Notes under the pieces: model-generated
What the model was told of the DNA's origin: nothing
The model's database searches: none
What the model saw: only the letters and a program-made list of their open reading frames with translations
Made by a program: the position numbers and the translations under genes
Shown here: positions 10,746-22,795 of the stretch, in pieces
Layout of the letters: every line of letters begins with the position of its first letter
Position numbering within the stretch: the first letter of the stretch is position 1
Origin: Hymenopus coronatus
Taxonomy: Eukaryota; Arthropoda; Insecta; Mantodea; Hymenopodidae
Direction of reading: 5' to 3'
Length of the DNA: 64,000 bases
NCBI GenBank assembly: GCA_030762935.1
Contig: CM060900.1
Coordinates: 108,900,620 to 108,964,619, forward strand

Positions 10746-10947
10746 TTTTAGTAATTTAATACATGGTTGCTTTTGTAATGCAATTTATTACTTTCCCAGC
10801 AACAGGTTTATTGTAATAAAATATTCAAGTTTTGATTGCGAAGTCTATACGTAATAGGGAAATAATGCACAACATTTAAAAGTATTTTTGGAGATTTTTC
10901 AACACCTGTAGCTATTTACTTGAGACAAGATTTTCAGACTAGCCCGT

Positions 10948-11150
10948 CTCGGCAGTGTTGGGGTAACGGGTCTGCCTCACATTCAAGAAGTCGCGAGTTT
11001 GAATTATGCGTAGGGTGAGAGTTACACAAATAAGCTTTTTTCGGGGTTCTCCCTTATCCTGAGAAGCCGAATGTCTAGGAACTTTAAGCTCCATGGGCTC
11101 CGAGAACATTTGAGCATCACTTCAGCGATTTCATTCACCTAAGAAAGATT
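10948..11150 (+). mobile_element. SINE-B copy
   Basis: tRNA-like head (CTGCCTCACATTCAAGAAG, then CGCGAGTTTGAATTATGCG) followed by GGGGTTCTCCCTTATC and CTTTAAGCTCCATG. The element matches 58111-58345 in order and length. Confidence 0.8.
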
Positions 11151-11409
11151 TTTTTTTAAACTGTCTTCGACGAAAATAAATGTTTTGTTCTGTAATAACG
11201 TTTTCAGTTTACTTGGCTGAAATCTGTAGACGTTATAAATGTTAAAGCGATAAAACTGAAGTTTGCGAGCTTTTATACAACTCTTTCACTTCCGTAAACA
11301 TTTAACATGCTACACTCAATGTTTATTACGAGGGCCCTGATTTCTGGGTCTTGTTAGTTTTTGTTTTAGTTTTACTATATCCTTAAGCTAGGTTGTTAAT
11401 AATTACCGA

Positions 11410-11800
11410 GCAAAATGGCACCGCGATAGCATGCAATTTCGCTTTCTAGCGGCCTCAGGTTTGATTCCCTTTGACCTCTCGTTCTGACTTTGGTGTTTTC
11501 GTGGTTTTCCTTGGTTGGCTGAAGTGGTTTCACTTTCATTGTGTTTCCTTCTCATTTTTCAGTTTGTTTTCTAGGTTTCGTGGCAATGGCGGTGCCGCGG
11601 TTGCTTGCTTACAAGAAACGGTAGGTGATCCCCGTGAACACTAGAGGAATGCTTGATGGATGGGTCGTTCATATCGTCCTTTCTGGCGGCTCCAGCAGTG
11701 GGACGGGTCTTCGTGCCTGGAACTGTAGGGAATTTCCGCGCGTTCCTGTAGCCTTTCTGCCTTCAGCCTATAGCCTACTAAGGTTCCTTTACTTTATCGC
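11410..11800 (+). mobile_element. SINE-D copy, variant like 1553-1870
   Basis: A-box-like ACCGCGATAGCATGC and B-box-like CCTCAGGTTTGATTCCC are followed by TTCGTGGTTTTCC. The end block CCAGCAGTGGGACGGG ... TTCCGCGCG is shared with the 1.5-kb copy. Confidence 0.6.
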
Positions 11801-12092
11801 TTGCTCTTGATGGTGGCAGTCGCAATAACTCTACATTTCGCAGTGCGTGAGATTTCCTACTTCCGTGACTGTTGTATATCTAGAGTACCATAATTTTATG
11901 TTTTCCTTATTTAGAGCTACATGATTTAGGACTTCATTTGCAGAAAATTATATTTTTTAAATACATTCGGACAATTTATTTTGTTTTTCTTGTTTTATTT
12001 AAAACTATATTACACAAAGATATCGCTTACCAATAGTCATCATAAAACGCACAGAATATATATTACTGTGTATTTACTGTATTTCTTTCGAA
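11801..12092. other. unassigned AT-rich sequence
   Basis: Nothing recognisable. Confidence 0.4.
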
Positions 12093-12637
12093 AATTTTGA
12101 TTTTCTCCAAAAATGGCGATTTTAATTAAAATATTTTTATGACAAAGGAAAGTATGTCTTGAATTTTCTGGGCATAGCCCCCGAAGACCTCAGCAATGTG
12201 GATGACTAGTTAACTGTAAGAGATGGACAAAGAATTACTGTACAGAAATATAGATCTCGTTAAACTACAAAATTTATGCCATATAGATGTTTTGTAGAGT
12301 TAGCCTTTCCAAGATATCTCTTTTGTTGGTTTCAATTTTAAATTAGTTTTCTCAAACGGGAAGGCGTCTGTCATTTCATACCTCTTTTTTTTTTACTCCT
12401 AACGACACAAAGAGAACCGAATTTCAATTGTTTCACATAGTAATAGCTTTTAAAACGTTGACTATCACGTTAACGTACTCCCTTATTTCTCTTCTACGTA
12501 CAGAGAAACAGATAAAAAGACAAAACTTGCTAATGCTTATCTTGATTAGCATGATGTAGATAAATGAATAGTCTTTTGTAAGAATAGTATTGTTTGCAGA
12601 ACAGACAGAGAAAGTCATGCGAATGGAACACATCAGA
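12093..12637 (-). mobile_element. Hel-A copy, 3'-truncated
   Basis: Minus-strand Hel-A with an exact 5' end: TCTGATGTGTTCC at 12637 preceded by A. It keeps the core block TTGAATTTTCTGGGCATAG and stops at about 12093 in the middle of the element. Confidence 0.85.
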
Positions 12638-14610
12638 TATTTCCCCCTGTACTACTGAAGAAATCAGCCACGATTGTGTTTACTAAGGCTGTGCAGCTTC
12701 GAAGAACGTAAAACTCCCACTAGTCTGGGTCCTCATTTTCTGGAAATATTACCAATGATTTCTAAAGCCTCTTTGGAAGGGAGGGTCACGCAAGTAGAGA
12801 ATAGCTTCTGTTAAAATATGTATAGCTCCAAGAAGTGTGAAACACGTTAATATCGTGGAAATGGTTCATTAAATGGCAAGGGAGAAAATAGGTTTAAAGC
12901 CTAAGAATCCAGCCACCCTTTATTACTCATCCTACCAACGCAACGAGTGTTCTCAGCCAGATCCTTATTGCTATTCTTACACTTCATTAACCTAGAGGCG
13001 TTTAAGGGATAGTAATGCGTGCCAAAATTGCACAATAATGAGCTTTTAATGTCGAATTTCCCTGCAGCGCGAGGCTTCCGTCATAAAACAAATGCACTTC
13101 ATCTTTATGGATCCAGAGCAGCTTTTTATGCTAGTATAGGCTCGCATGTCAGCCGTTAAAAGTGGTCTTGGAGGATATACAAGGGCAAGGCATTAAAGGT
13201 GATTTTAATGCCCACTTTATGCTGTTCTCAAACACGGAACTTTATTTCCAGTGGCTGTTTGTCTTTTCGGAACTAAAGAAAAAATATGTAATTTACATCT
13301 AGTGAGTGATAAATAAGGCCCGGATTCTGATTACATAACATGCTTATGCATTGCTAACCTGTGCATAAATCCTTGTCATGTGTCCCAAATTATGAAAATA
13401 TATATTTATGGTCAGTTTTTTTTTTTTTTTTCCGATTTTAAATTAGTCTTTTAAATTTCTCGCACTTTGACCCTTTACTTAGTAATTTTCTTGCCTTTAT
13501 ATTGAGTATAAAGCACTTTATATTGTTGACTTTTTCAAGCTTCAGAAATTGCATTATTCAGCTGAGAAATAATGGTAACTGCACTTCCTTTACTCACATT
13601 ATTGAATCACAGTCCTATTTAATGTTAAGTGTGGAAAAGGTTGTGTGGATATAATGGTGGCTATTGTCAGGAGAGCAGGTATCCTTAAAAATATGAATTA
13701 TATGTGTTCCAAACTAGGGATGAGAGTTCCGTTTTCCCCTTTTCGCTTCATGAGTGCGTGAGGTTGCTGTGCTTAAGGTGAGGCATCGTGTAATTTGGAA
13801 AATCCACGGTATACAAAATATCTTCATGAAATTTATATTAGTTATAATACACAATAATAGTGGTCCTTTTGATAGTATAAACATTTTAGCTTGAATGGTT
13901 GGTTAGATCATAATTTTACATTGTATACATTATTCTAAAAAAAAAAGAGACAAGTGATGCATTTTTAAAAATACACGCATAAACAATTCCTGCTTCATAG
14001 TAAATGTGTTTACAAATACATCCTTTATATTAGCCCTAGATAGTATAGAAAAATTATTACTTTTCATACTTCAAAACTATTGATTTTTCAAAATTTAATA
14101 ATTTATTTATAAAAATTGGAACATTATTTCGGAAAAGTAATATGCACCTTTCTTTAATGTGCCTTTGAGTGCCAGTATAAAAATCGAGACAAATTGATGA
14201 AAACTGCGTCCTGTGGAGCCTTTTGAGTGTGGAAACGTATTGGAAAAAAGTTTGCGAGAATAAGGTTTAACGTTTGGAGTGCCTATTAAAAAGCATGCTC
14301 CTATCCATCTATAGTTTCAGTTAAGTCTTAGTTCGCCAAGTGGAAAAAACTATATTGTTCTTAAAATTTAGATTTCATATGATTTTATTATGAAACATAA
14401 GTTTTTATTTTTTCACCTTAACTTTTCATATTAACATTCATAGATTGTGAAGCCAACTTCATTTGGTACATTTTTTATAGTCGGAGAACTTCTGGAGGGT
14501 TAATGCTTCAGTTTTGTGTTTTAAAAATAATTTTCTCCATTGTTCTTAACAGGTTTTTCAAACAAGAACGTGGAAGAGACACACATATATTTCTAATTAA
14601 TTTATAAATA
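12638..14610. other. 2 kb unassigned AT-rich sequence
   Basis: A T-run lies at about 13418-13431 and an A-run at 13937-13947. I see no exon, TIR pair or known repeat. Confidence 0.4.
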
Positions 14611-15145
14611 AGTTCCTGTGTCAGAAAAGTTCCAGGACAGGCCGTAAAAAATAGAAAATTGCACTTATGAAGTAACTATCCCGGCTCCTATCGAGGTGTT
14701 CTCTTTGCTATCTACACACAATTGCCAACGTTTCTGGAGGTCTTGGAAGCAATCAGGGACATTTCCAACTGGATGCTTGTAAGCTCATTTGGCACAACCG
14801 TTTGGATGTCTGCGATATCTTGACGAAGCTTTCCTTTTAAGTATTTTCACTAGCGGAAACAACAAAGAATCACAAGGCGAGAATTTGGGCAAATATGGCG
14901 GATGTGGAATGACAATAACAGAATGTCTGACCAGATACTTGGTAACAGATAAAGCAGTATGTGGTCCTGTATTGTCATGCAGTAACAACCAGTCCTGAGA
15001 ATGCTACAAACCAGAGCAGCGATGTCGAATTGGTTGTCTACAAACATTTCAAGACTTGATGCAAAGAGTTTGGTTCACTCTTTGATTTGGAGGAATATAT
15101 TCATGCACACTCAAAAATAAAAAAAACCTGCCATGGAACATTTCT
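14611..15145 (-). mobile_element. mariner-family relic, internally deleted, TIR-bounded
   Basis: The ends AAGTTCCTGTGTCAGAAAAG (14615) and, on the other strand, ATCCTTTATCAGAAATG (15143) are recognisably inverted copies. The minus strand encodes, in order, HEYIPPNQRVNQTL, a break, LLHDNTGPHTALS (second catalytic Asp within HDN), and PPYLPKFSPCDSLLFP (third catalytic Asp). These are hallmarks of mariner DD34D transposases. The N-terminal half is absent because the terminus joins directly to the HEYIPP region, as at 10451. It is dead and non-autonomous. Confidence 0.85.
14785..14988 (-). pseudogene. mariner transposase fragment (C-terminal catalytic part)
   Basis: A 67-codon open segment holding HDN and CDSLLFP, with the two Asp residues at mariner-like spacing. 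A full mariner transposase is about 340-350 residues, so this is a fragment without the DNA-binding domain or first catalytic Asp. Confidence 0.85.
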
Positions 15146-15715
15146 GATAAAGGATATATATATATGTATATCATGTTTTGAGACTCCCTGAATAAAATTA
15201 TATTTTTTTCTTTAGCAAAATGCCCAAGCGTGTTTTTGTACAGTACTTCTCAAAAATAACAAAATGGTTAAATACCATCCTTGGTGTTTTAAGTTCACTG
15301 TCTTTCGAGGATGTGACAGAAAATGTTTCAAGTTGATCCCCCACTCTAAACTACACTTATAAGGAACATTTTTAACCGTTAAAATTTTCATTAAAATTCC
15401 ACACATTAAAATATTTACAGAATACAATGAATATCTTGATTTTTCTGGGGATAGTCTGTGAAGTATGCTTCATTTAGAAGCAATTTTATATACTCCTCTG
15501 TAACTGATATACGTTAAGTTGTGGACGAAAAGTACTGCACAGAAGAATTAGATCTCATTAAAACACGCAATAGATCGTATGAACCTTTTTTGTGTATGAC
15601 CAAACATTTCCGGTATATCAGTTATTAACTGTTCGAATTGAATACTTTGTGATTGGTTTCAGGTCCTATCCATTTTCAGTTGCTTTTTGCGATTGCATGG
15701 AAAGAACATGGCAAT
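15146..15715 (-). mobile_element. Hel-A copy, both ends decayed
   Basis: Minus-strand Hel-A motifs: TTTTGAGACTCCCTGAAT, AAATACCATCCTTGG, the TTTCTGGGGATAGTC core block and AAACACGCAATAG. The 3' end is shortened at the mariner junction, and the 5' end fades out near 15700. Confidence 0.7.
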
Positions 15716-16524
15716 TAAAGGCTGTTCAGATTCTAATTAACGATTAGAGGAAGTAATGAGACTGTAACACATACGCCCTTTTTGTAATTATGATGCAATT
15801 TTTACGTCCATTGGTACGTTTCCAAACTGTTTATATTATAAAATTCGGACCCTGGTGGGAATTACCTGGGAGGATTGAATTCTGTGGAGTTGCAGCACTG
15901 CATGAGTTAATGAATGACTCTCCGTGTTGGTTGACCTAAAGTTGGCACATTCATAGGAGCAGGAGTTTATTATATTGTTTGAAAACAACAGATTCATTGT
16001 GCTGTCAAACTGAGGTTTTCAGAAACCCTGAACAATAGATACGTGCATTCTTGAAGTCCTTAGCGATTCTTTAAAGCTCCGTGCGCTTGTTGTAAGTGCT
16101 TTCTTTCCTCAACTGTTGAGCTAGAAGCGGCGACCCTGGTAGTGGCAAGGTCTCCGCTACATTTTGTAGTTGCCGTCCAAGGACGACCAAGCTGCCACCG
16201 TAATCAACAGCCTTAATCAGTAGCCTCGAAGGCAAGAACTTGCTCCATGGTCGCATGAAGCTTTATACCGCATTCAGAAACAACTTAGTACCATATGCTT
16301 CCTAAAATGCCTAACTATGAACCGTAGGCAACGACAAGAATGTGCTTTGTTGGCTCGTCTTCTGTACCTTCTTGCATTTGTGAGAGAGATGTCATCAGAA
16401 GTACAAACATATTTTTGTATGTTTGAATTACTTCATATGAGACAAAAAATAAACGATATTACACAGTCTTGCAGGTATGAGCTGAAAGAAGGTACTGTGG
16501 TTTGCTCCGATTGTGAAATGCTTT
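15716..16524. other. unassigned sequence
   Basis: No repeat or gene was recognised. The stretch around 16070-16260 has higher GC, but its short minus-strand ORF shows no motif. Confidence 0.4.
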
Positions 16525-16770
16525 ATACGAGGGCCGTTTTTTTTCAACCTCCGATAGGTTATAAATAAAAGACAAGTTCATAGAAAACAATTATTTTATT
16601 ACTAAAATTTTTGTACACTTATGGTTACTTTTCAACATAATCACCGAAAAGATTGAGACATCGTACCCGTGCACAAGCTTTGCAATACCCGCTTCAAAAA
16701 ATGATGCCGACAGTGATTTCAAGCGAGCATTGACATCGCTTTGAAGATCTTCGTACTTAACTGCGTTTGC
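16525..16770 (-). mobile_element. mariner relic, inverted 3' end
   Basis: It starts with a mariner-like terminus ATACGAGGGCCGTTTTTTTT. The minus strand encodes a transposase C-terminus (YEDLQSDVNARLKSL, then FEAGIAKLVHGYD). The adjoining piece 16771-17063 belongs to the same subfamily (NAYLKSLAATFFEASIA) but runs the opposite way, so the two lie head-to-head. Confidence 0.8.
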
Positions 16771-17063
16771 GGAGAACCATTCAAAACAAACGAAGAGGAA
16801 TGCTGACTTCAGGAATTGTGTTGATCCATAACAACGCTCGTCCACACACTGCAGACACAACCCATCGGTTCCTTGAACAATTTCAATGTGACATTTTCGA
16901 TCATCCGCCGTACAGTCCTGACCTGGCACCCAGCGACTCTCACCTTTTCCCTGAACTGAAGACGTGGCTAGGAGGGCAGCAGTTTCAAAACAACGTCAAT
17001 GCTTATTTGAAATCATTGGCGGCAACATTTTTTGAAGCGAGTATTGCAATATTCAGTATCTAA
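16771..17063 (+). pseudogene. mariner DD34D transposase fragment, catalytic Asp lost
   Basis: The open segment reads IHNNARPHTADTTH and later PPYSPDLAPSDSHLFP. In mariner the first motif should be HDN. Here the second catalytic Asp is Asn (codon at 16830-16832), while the third is intact (16935-16937), with exactly 34 residues between, as expected for DD34D. The C-terminal KSLAATFFEASIA repeats what is encoded in reverse at 16525-16770. The 3' TIR is missing. Inactive. Confidence 0.85.
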
Positions 17064-18052
17064 CAAAATGACGAAATAATGATAGGCAATATCTTTGATA
17101 GAAGTTTTCAATATAAAAAGAAAGGACCACAATAGACCCTTGTGCTACAAAAAGACAATTACAGGCGCTATAGAATGTATATGTTTTACTGCAGTAAACA
17201 TGAAAGATAAATACAAAGCCTAGGTTCTAAACAAAGGAACAAAATACTCAAATGGTGATCTCCAGTTGAAGATAGCTAAATTTATAAATGAAAAGCCTAT
17301 TGGTTACAGCCTCTGTTATGACCTCAGCTTCCACCTAAGATGTCTCATATAAGTCTTCTTTATTCAGATTTGTGTATTAACCTCCAAAGCGTAGTTATGA
17401 AAGCTTCTCCCACAAAGTGGATTTAATTTAAATCTGATCTACGCAGCTTTATCGCATTATTGCATTAAATGGAGAGAATGTTCTTTGTTTCTTTCCCGCT
17501 TTCTCGTCGTTTCTCATTCTCCCTCTTTCAGTTTACTGCCCTTTCCACTCTCTTCCACTCCAACGCTCTCACCCGTCTGCGCAAATTACATGTCTTGCGG
17601 TATTTGGAAAAGCGTCAACGAAACTTCTTCAGGGATGTTAATCAAAATCAAAACCTACTAAAAGCCCTTACAGTATACAAACTTGTGCCTGCAGCTCATA
17701 CTTCCAGAACGATCGGAGCTATACTTGCTCTCGTAGTAAACTGGTTTATGTATACAAATATTTGTAGCACAGTATATCACGTGTAACGTACCCATTACTT
17801 TTTTACCCATTCTTGAACACATTTTTGCAAAATATTATTCTTGTTAGGTAAGATAAACATTTGTAGAAATTGTTTTATTACATATTTCGGGGTAGGTACG
17901 ATGGTTATGGGGAATACACTAGGCTTAAACGATAGTTTAATAGGTGCTCGCTATGGAATGACTTTGAAATTCCGTTCCCTTTCTATGGCTAGGAGAGACA
18001 AAATGAATAAGAATTCCCGTTTGACAGTAACACAAGCATTTTGTTTAATTAT
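17064..18052. other. unassigned sequence
   Basis: A 105-codon ORF at 17469-17786 has no motif I recognise, no splice context and no compositional sign of coding. I treat it as chance. Confidence 0.4.
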
Positions 18053-18215
18053 GGTGTTTAGCGCCCGCTTTTACTACTGTAGCACTGCAGGCGATACATA
18101 TATTGAAGATGGAACACTGATGGAATGCGATGGCAGTAGAAACCGGAGAACCCGGAGAAAGCCCGCCTCTGCGCAGCTTTGTCCACCACAAATTCTACAT
18201 GTGGTCGCCAGGTGT
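18053..18215 (-). mobile_element. SINE-A1 copy, head-truncated
   Basis: The reverse strand shows the tail (GCGGGCGCTAAACACC), central domain (TTCTCCGGGTTCTCCGG) and linker (TTTGTGGTGGACAAAG variant). The tRNA head is missing. Confidence 0.8.
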
Positions 18216-18279
18216 CGCCTTGGAGAGTGGTTAGCTCTGCAAAGGTCAACATACATTGACATAAATGGTGTGCTTTAAC

Positions 18280-18345
18280 GAGATCTACATTTAGTGTGTA
18301 GTAATATTTAGTCAATCTCCTGTAGTTTACGGGTTACGAAAAAGT
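18280..18345 (+). mobile_element. small Hel-A core fragment
   Basis: TTTAACGAGATCTACATTTA through GTAGTTTACGGG matches the middle of Hel-A. Only about 65 bp remain. Confidence 0.5.
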
Positions 18346-18569
18346 CGTCAAGAACGAAAAGACGTTCAGAAGCCACTCAGAAAATGCAAGACATACAGTG
18401 CATTATCATGAAAATATCTTAAACATGTGGTATTTTAATAACAATCGTTAGAGCTTTTCGTTCTGAATGAATTTTGCATAGCTGGTAAACCTTAACAGAC
18501 AGACAAATTTATTTGTCTTGGCCACGCAAAGAGAGGGAAGTTACAAAGCAATCACCAAGGCACTTGCTC

Positions 18570-18755
18570 TTAAAAGACTTGACTAATGCTTAAAGCCCTA
18601 ATTCCCTTTTACCTACAAGAAAGTATGTAACAATACCATTTCTGGATATGTTTATGTCAATTAGCATGGCATAGATATAAGAATAAGCTTTTGTAACAAC
18701 AATAATAATAACAATAATAATAACAATAATAATAATAATAATAATAATAAAGTTG
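18570..18755 (-). mobile_element. Hel-A 5' fragment merging into AAT/AAC microsatellite
   Basis: Minus-strand 5' region motifs (TTTTACCTACAAGAAAGTA, CAATTAGCATGGCATAGA) lead into an AAT/AAC run at about 18697-18750 that replaces the terminal 30-40 bp. Confidence 0.65.
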
Positions 18756-20258
18756 AATGGGTAGAGAACGTAAAGTGAAAGCAACGCATGCCACTTTTTA
18801 AAGTGCGATCGCCATTCAAACTGTTTCTGGCGATGTAATGGAAAGCACGACATATAAGAATTATCGCTACGGTTTCCTGTGTCCCATTTGCATCTAAAAC
18901 CAAATGCGTAAATCCAACTGATTCTGTAAATGTTTATCTGTAGTAGTTGCGGAGTGGTGTTTCATCTTCCTGATACGAGAAAGTTGAAACTACGAGTGTA
19001 ATTCGATAAGATTATTTCAGGATTAAATTTAAATAACAGACAAAATAAAGTGTCCTACGTAAAACATTAATAATATTATTATAAATACATGAAAAGTATA
19101 TTATTCTGTTCTCTTGTGAAGTTAGTTAAAACAAACCTATATGTAGCATAATATACTAAATGATAAATGCTATAGGCCTAACTGTTGCCAACTATTGAGA
19201 GCGGAAATAATAATTAATCAACACTACTTAACCTAGAAAATTCAGTTACATAATCTAAGGTATGTTAACCAAAGATTAACTACATATTAACTGAATGAAG
19301 GCAAGAAAGGTTTTAACAACACCAACATGTTCCAAATTGTTTTCACACAGTATTCCTTGTAGTTATCGCTGTTGGGTTTTTTCATATTATAACCCCAATC
19401 TTTCAAAATGTGTGCGATCTGTAATAATTGAAGTTTCTGCCTTTAGTTCGTAATGACGCACTATACAAAACTTTTGAAAGTTATTACAAATATATCTTCT
19501 GCGTGTTTTCTGGGTTTGGAATTATTTATAAAATAATCAATATTTTCTATTGCAACTTGGCTGAAAGGTGAGTTCACCATCTTTCAATTTGCTGTTTGAC
19601 AAACAGTAATATCACTGTATACTGAGTTCAGTTAACATGTTCAATATTGACGAGACGTCTTATCGGATAAGAAACTTCCTCTATTATGTTTTTCAAATGG
19701 GAAGAGTTCTACACTGCAGCGAATGAGATGTGTTATCGTGCTCTGCGTTGCGAGGTAGCTACTCTTTTCATATGTCCCTCTCACTCGCACACTGAGCATG
19801 CAAATCAGCCTGGCGACATAAAGTTTATTCACGTGTATTATGAAAATGATTTGGGCTAAAAATCTGTGGTCTTTACGGTTCAGTTACGAACATTACTCCC
19901 TATCTTCCTCGTGAATTATTTTTTGCAAAATTTGGATATTTTATCTTAGCGCAAGTAGTATTTATGAGAAAGAAATCATTTAGCGCGTTACTCCCCAGTT
20001 AAGCGGGAATGCAATATTTCAACACAGCGGCACTCCGATTGGCTGCCAGCCTGGTGGCGCTCAAGGACAAACCTCATCCCATTTGAGTCACTTGTATTGA
20101 GGTGTTATCGCCTAAGATAGTTATGATTGGTCAAAATTTAACATTTTATTTGATTTCATTGTACCATTTTCTGAACACTCACAAAAGAGGAATAGTCTCG
20201 TTAACATGAACTAAAAGGTAAAATAAGCTTTACAACGGAAAGTTTCAGAAGCTGTATA
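18756..20258. other. 1.5 kb unassigned AT-rich sequence
   Basis: No gene or repeat was recognised. Confidence 0.4.
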
Positions 20259-21261
20259 AAAATAACGAGTTGTTAGAGAAGGTAACGTGAATATAACATA
20301 TGGTTGTGTACTTTTTTAATTGTTAACCGAAATGTAAACACAAATTACGCCACATTAGTTCCCCCTAAAAAGCAACACATTTGAAATTTAATGGCGTCTC
20401 GTATTTGCTGCACCCCATTGTTTAAAATGAAACATCAGTTAGTCAAAACGCTTGTCTACCACATTAGGAACACGTTTGCCATTGTGATATAGTGGAGATA
20501 GTCAGAAGTAGGCCATTAGATTTACAAATGGAGTTCCGCATCTAACCGGAGTATTGAGGACCTATTCTAAAGCACAATTATAATATTCTGGTTTAAGCCG
20601 TCAGAGATCTAGCGACTCTAAGACGAGCTTTTCGCGTTGTGAAAGGTTTTGTCTGTAGTTGCGAAGTCTAAAAATATAACGAGCTATGCAGTTTTAATGG
20701 GTAAATACGTGTTTTGAAAGAGATTTAGCAAATGCCAAGTGTCTCGGCGGAGAAAATGGAACCTCCATCCCTTCTTTCATTCGCAACATTAATGAGGACC
20801 ATGAGTGTCTTCTCATCCTTTGCATTAGATATGATGTCATGGTTCATAAAGGTATTTTGTTCAAAACAAAAGCAGACTCGTCCTTAACGTGGGATGTAGG
20901 TACTCCGTGAGGATCTACAGCAGCGCCACAGGCAGAATTAAAAATTCTCTCTAATGCCGAGGAAGAATGCCAACATAAGATGAAACACCTTGCTTTAGGC
21001 TCGCTAACCAGACTTTCTTTTTGTTATTATTTTTATTGATTTGCGTAATCAGTCATTAGTCAATTACATTAATGAATTATTTGGGGTAGGGGATCTCAAC
21101 CTGTTGTATGCGAGCAGCTGCGTGGCAGATAAACGTAATTTTAGCATATAAGATAAATTAAAATTCTTTACAGACAAAAAATGTATGAGAGTTTGACTGA
21201 TACTATGAAACAATGTGTTACATTTACACGACTTTCTCTACTCCTCTATCGTTTATATTTA
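20259..21261. mobile_element. MITE-M related element, long copy (~1.0 kb)
   Basis: The left end (AAAATAACGAG ... AGAGAAGGTAACGTGAATATA) and right end (TGTTACATTTACACGACTTT, CTCTATCGTTT) match the two TIRs of the 219-bp MITE at 2018, and a GCCACATT block inside the left arm is also shared. The flanks GCTGTATA (20251-20258) and GCTGTACA (21262-21269) are a candidate 8-bp target duplication with one mismatch. About 0.9 kb of unrelated non-coding DNA lies between the ends. Confidence 0.6.
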
Positions 21262-21629
21262 GCTGTACATACTGAATTTACAAAAACTTATTTTTGTATT
21301 TAATTCACTTTAATTGAGATACATATTTGCAGAAAAAGCTACAGTGCACATTCGTTACAGATACAAAGGGAATAGCGATAGTGAAACGTTGAAGGACTGG
21401 ATGCTATATGTTAGCCTTAAAATACCATGCTCGTTCCATGACATCGCGAGAAGCAACTGAAAATCGACCAAATAAATTTATGAACAATTTCAGCCATTCA
21501 GAGGAAAAACCTTGAAACATGTTAGAATGTCATGTTCTTAATATAATTTAAATTTGTTTATATCTGAATTATTGCCGTGTAGCTAGTTCGAGTACTTTAA
21601 TAGTTTTTTAATTATCAACATTAAGATTT
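21262..21629. other. unassigned sequence
   Basis: Nothing recognised. Confidence 0.4.
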
Positions 21630-22525
21630 CGTATTTACCCAAAAATAATTTGACCAAAGAGCATTTCCGGGCTATGAATTTTGTGCGATTTTAAAGTCAT
21701 TAACGCCTAAACAATGTGAAGATCGGCTTAGAAATTCATTTGGCGAAGAAACCCCAGTGCTGAAAATATTGCCGCTGTTTGAGCAGTGCTTGAAATATAT
21801 AAAAGGACATAGCTATCGGTATGAGTCGAATTCAAAACATTTTACGTCAACAGTTACACGTGGAAAATGTTGTTGCCGATGCCTCCCACATAAACTGACT
21901 CCCGATAAAAAATAACAATGTATTAAGTGGTGGGTTGGGGGGGGGAAGGTGGCACTTTGGCGATCAATTGTGGATTTACGTTATGATCCTCAAAATAAAA
22001 GTCAATCGGCTCAATGTAGGACCTAAGCCTGTAAAAGTCCGAGGAATTGGCAGTGTTGGCAAGAAGATGTTAGTTTCCCCCCCCCCTAAAACGCACCATA
22101 TTGCTACTATAGCATTAGAAGATCAACATGCCGTTACTGCCAAACGTTGTACAAATATATGTTTACCACAATTTTTAAAAGGTTTATGAAAGCACCCAAA
22201 AAGAAAGGGGGGGGGGGAAATAACAAGTCATCGGCGCAATTAGCAAAAGAAACATCTGAGCTTCTGGATGGCCTAAGGTCATGGACCCTCCACCATAAAG
22301 CCCTGACCTAGCACTTTGTGATTTCTTTTTGTTTCCAAAAATTAAAGTTAAAATGCGTGGAACTATTTTTTCGTCATCAGATGAGACAGTGAAACATTAT
22401 AAAAACCTAGTTTCTGAAGAGCTCTGGAAGAGTTGCGTCATTGCTTCAAGGACTGGATTCCGCGAATGCAAAAATGTTTGGATTTTAAAGAGGAGTATTT
22501 ATAAAAATATTTAATTTTCTTAAAG
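21630..22525 (+). pseudogene. mariner transposase relic, nearly full span
   Basis: Collinear mariner transposase motifs are visible across three frames: N-terminal KEHFRAMNF; PKQCEDRLRNSFGEE (about 21710); LPHKLTPDKK (about 21885); DQLWIY with the likely first Asp (21962); GSVGKKMLV and HIATIALEDQHAVTAK (22045-22140); SELLDGL; and SPDLALCDFFLFPKI with the third Asp at 22320-22322. The HDN region is replaced by poly-G. Multiple frameshifts and stops make it dead. It is a different lineage from the relics at 14.6, 16.5 and 62 kb. TIRs were not identified. Confidence 0.85.
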
Positions 22526-22559
22526 TTACCCTTGTTTGGTTGTCTAACAGTTTTCAGTG

Positions 22560-22795
22560 TCACCCTCGTAACAGCGGATATCTCGGAAACGGCATGTGCC
22601 GCGAAAGATTTAATAAACTGTGTGTTTTAAGCAGATCTACTTTTCTTATTAGTACATTTTCGTATATCGCTCAATGTATACGGGTTAAGCAATTTTTTAA
22701 AGACCATTTCACGAGTTATTCCCAGAAAATTCAAGATATATATTTTAATTGCCAAGTTAATCTCTAACATATATAATAATATTTTAATCAGACGT
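22560..22795 (+). mobile_element. diverged Hel-A-like core fragment
   Basis: It shares GTTATTCCCAGAAAATTCAA and the following GATATA, the TGTGTTTTAAGCAGATCTAC block and the downstream AATTGCCAAG with the Hel-A core. The rest has diverged, so it may be an older subfamily. Confidence 0.55.

Noticed and set aside
17469..17786. 105-codon ORF as a gene
   Set aside because: No recognisable motif, no splice or start context, ordinary composition, and no neighbouring coding signal.
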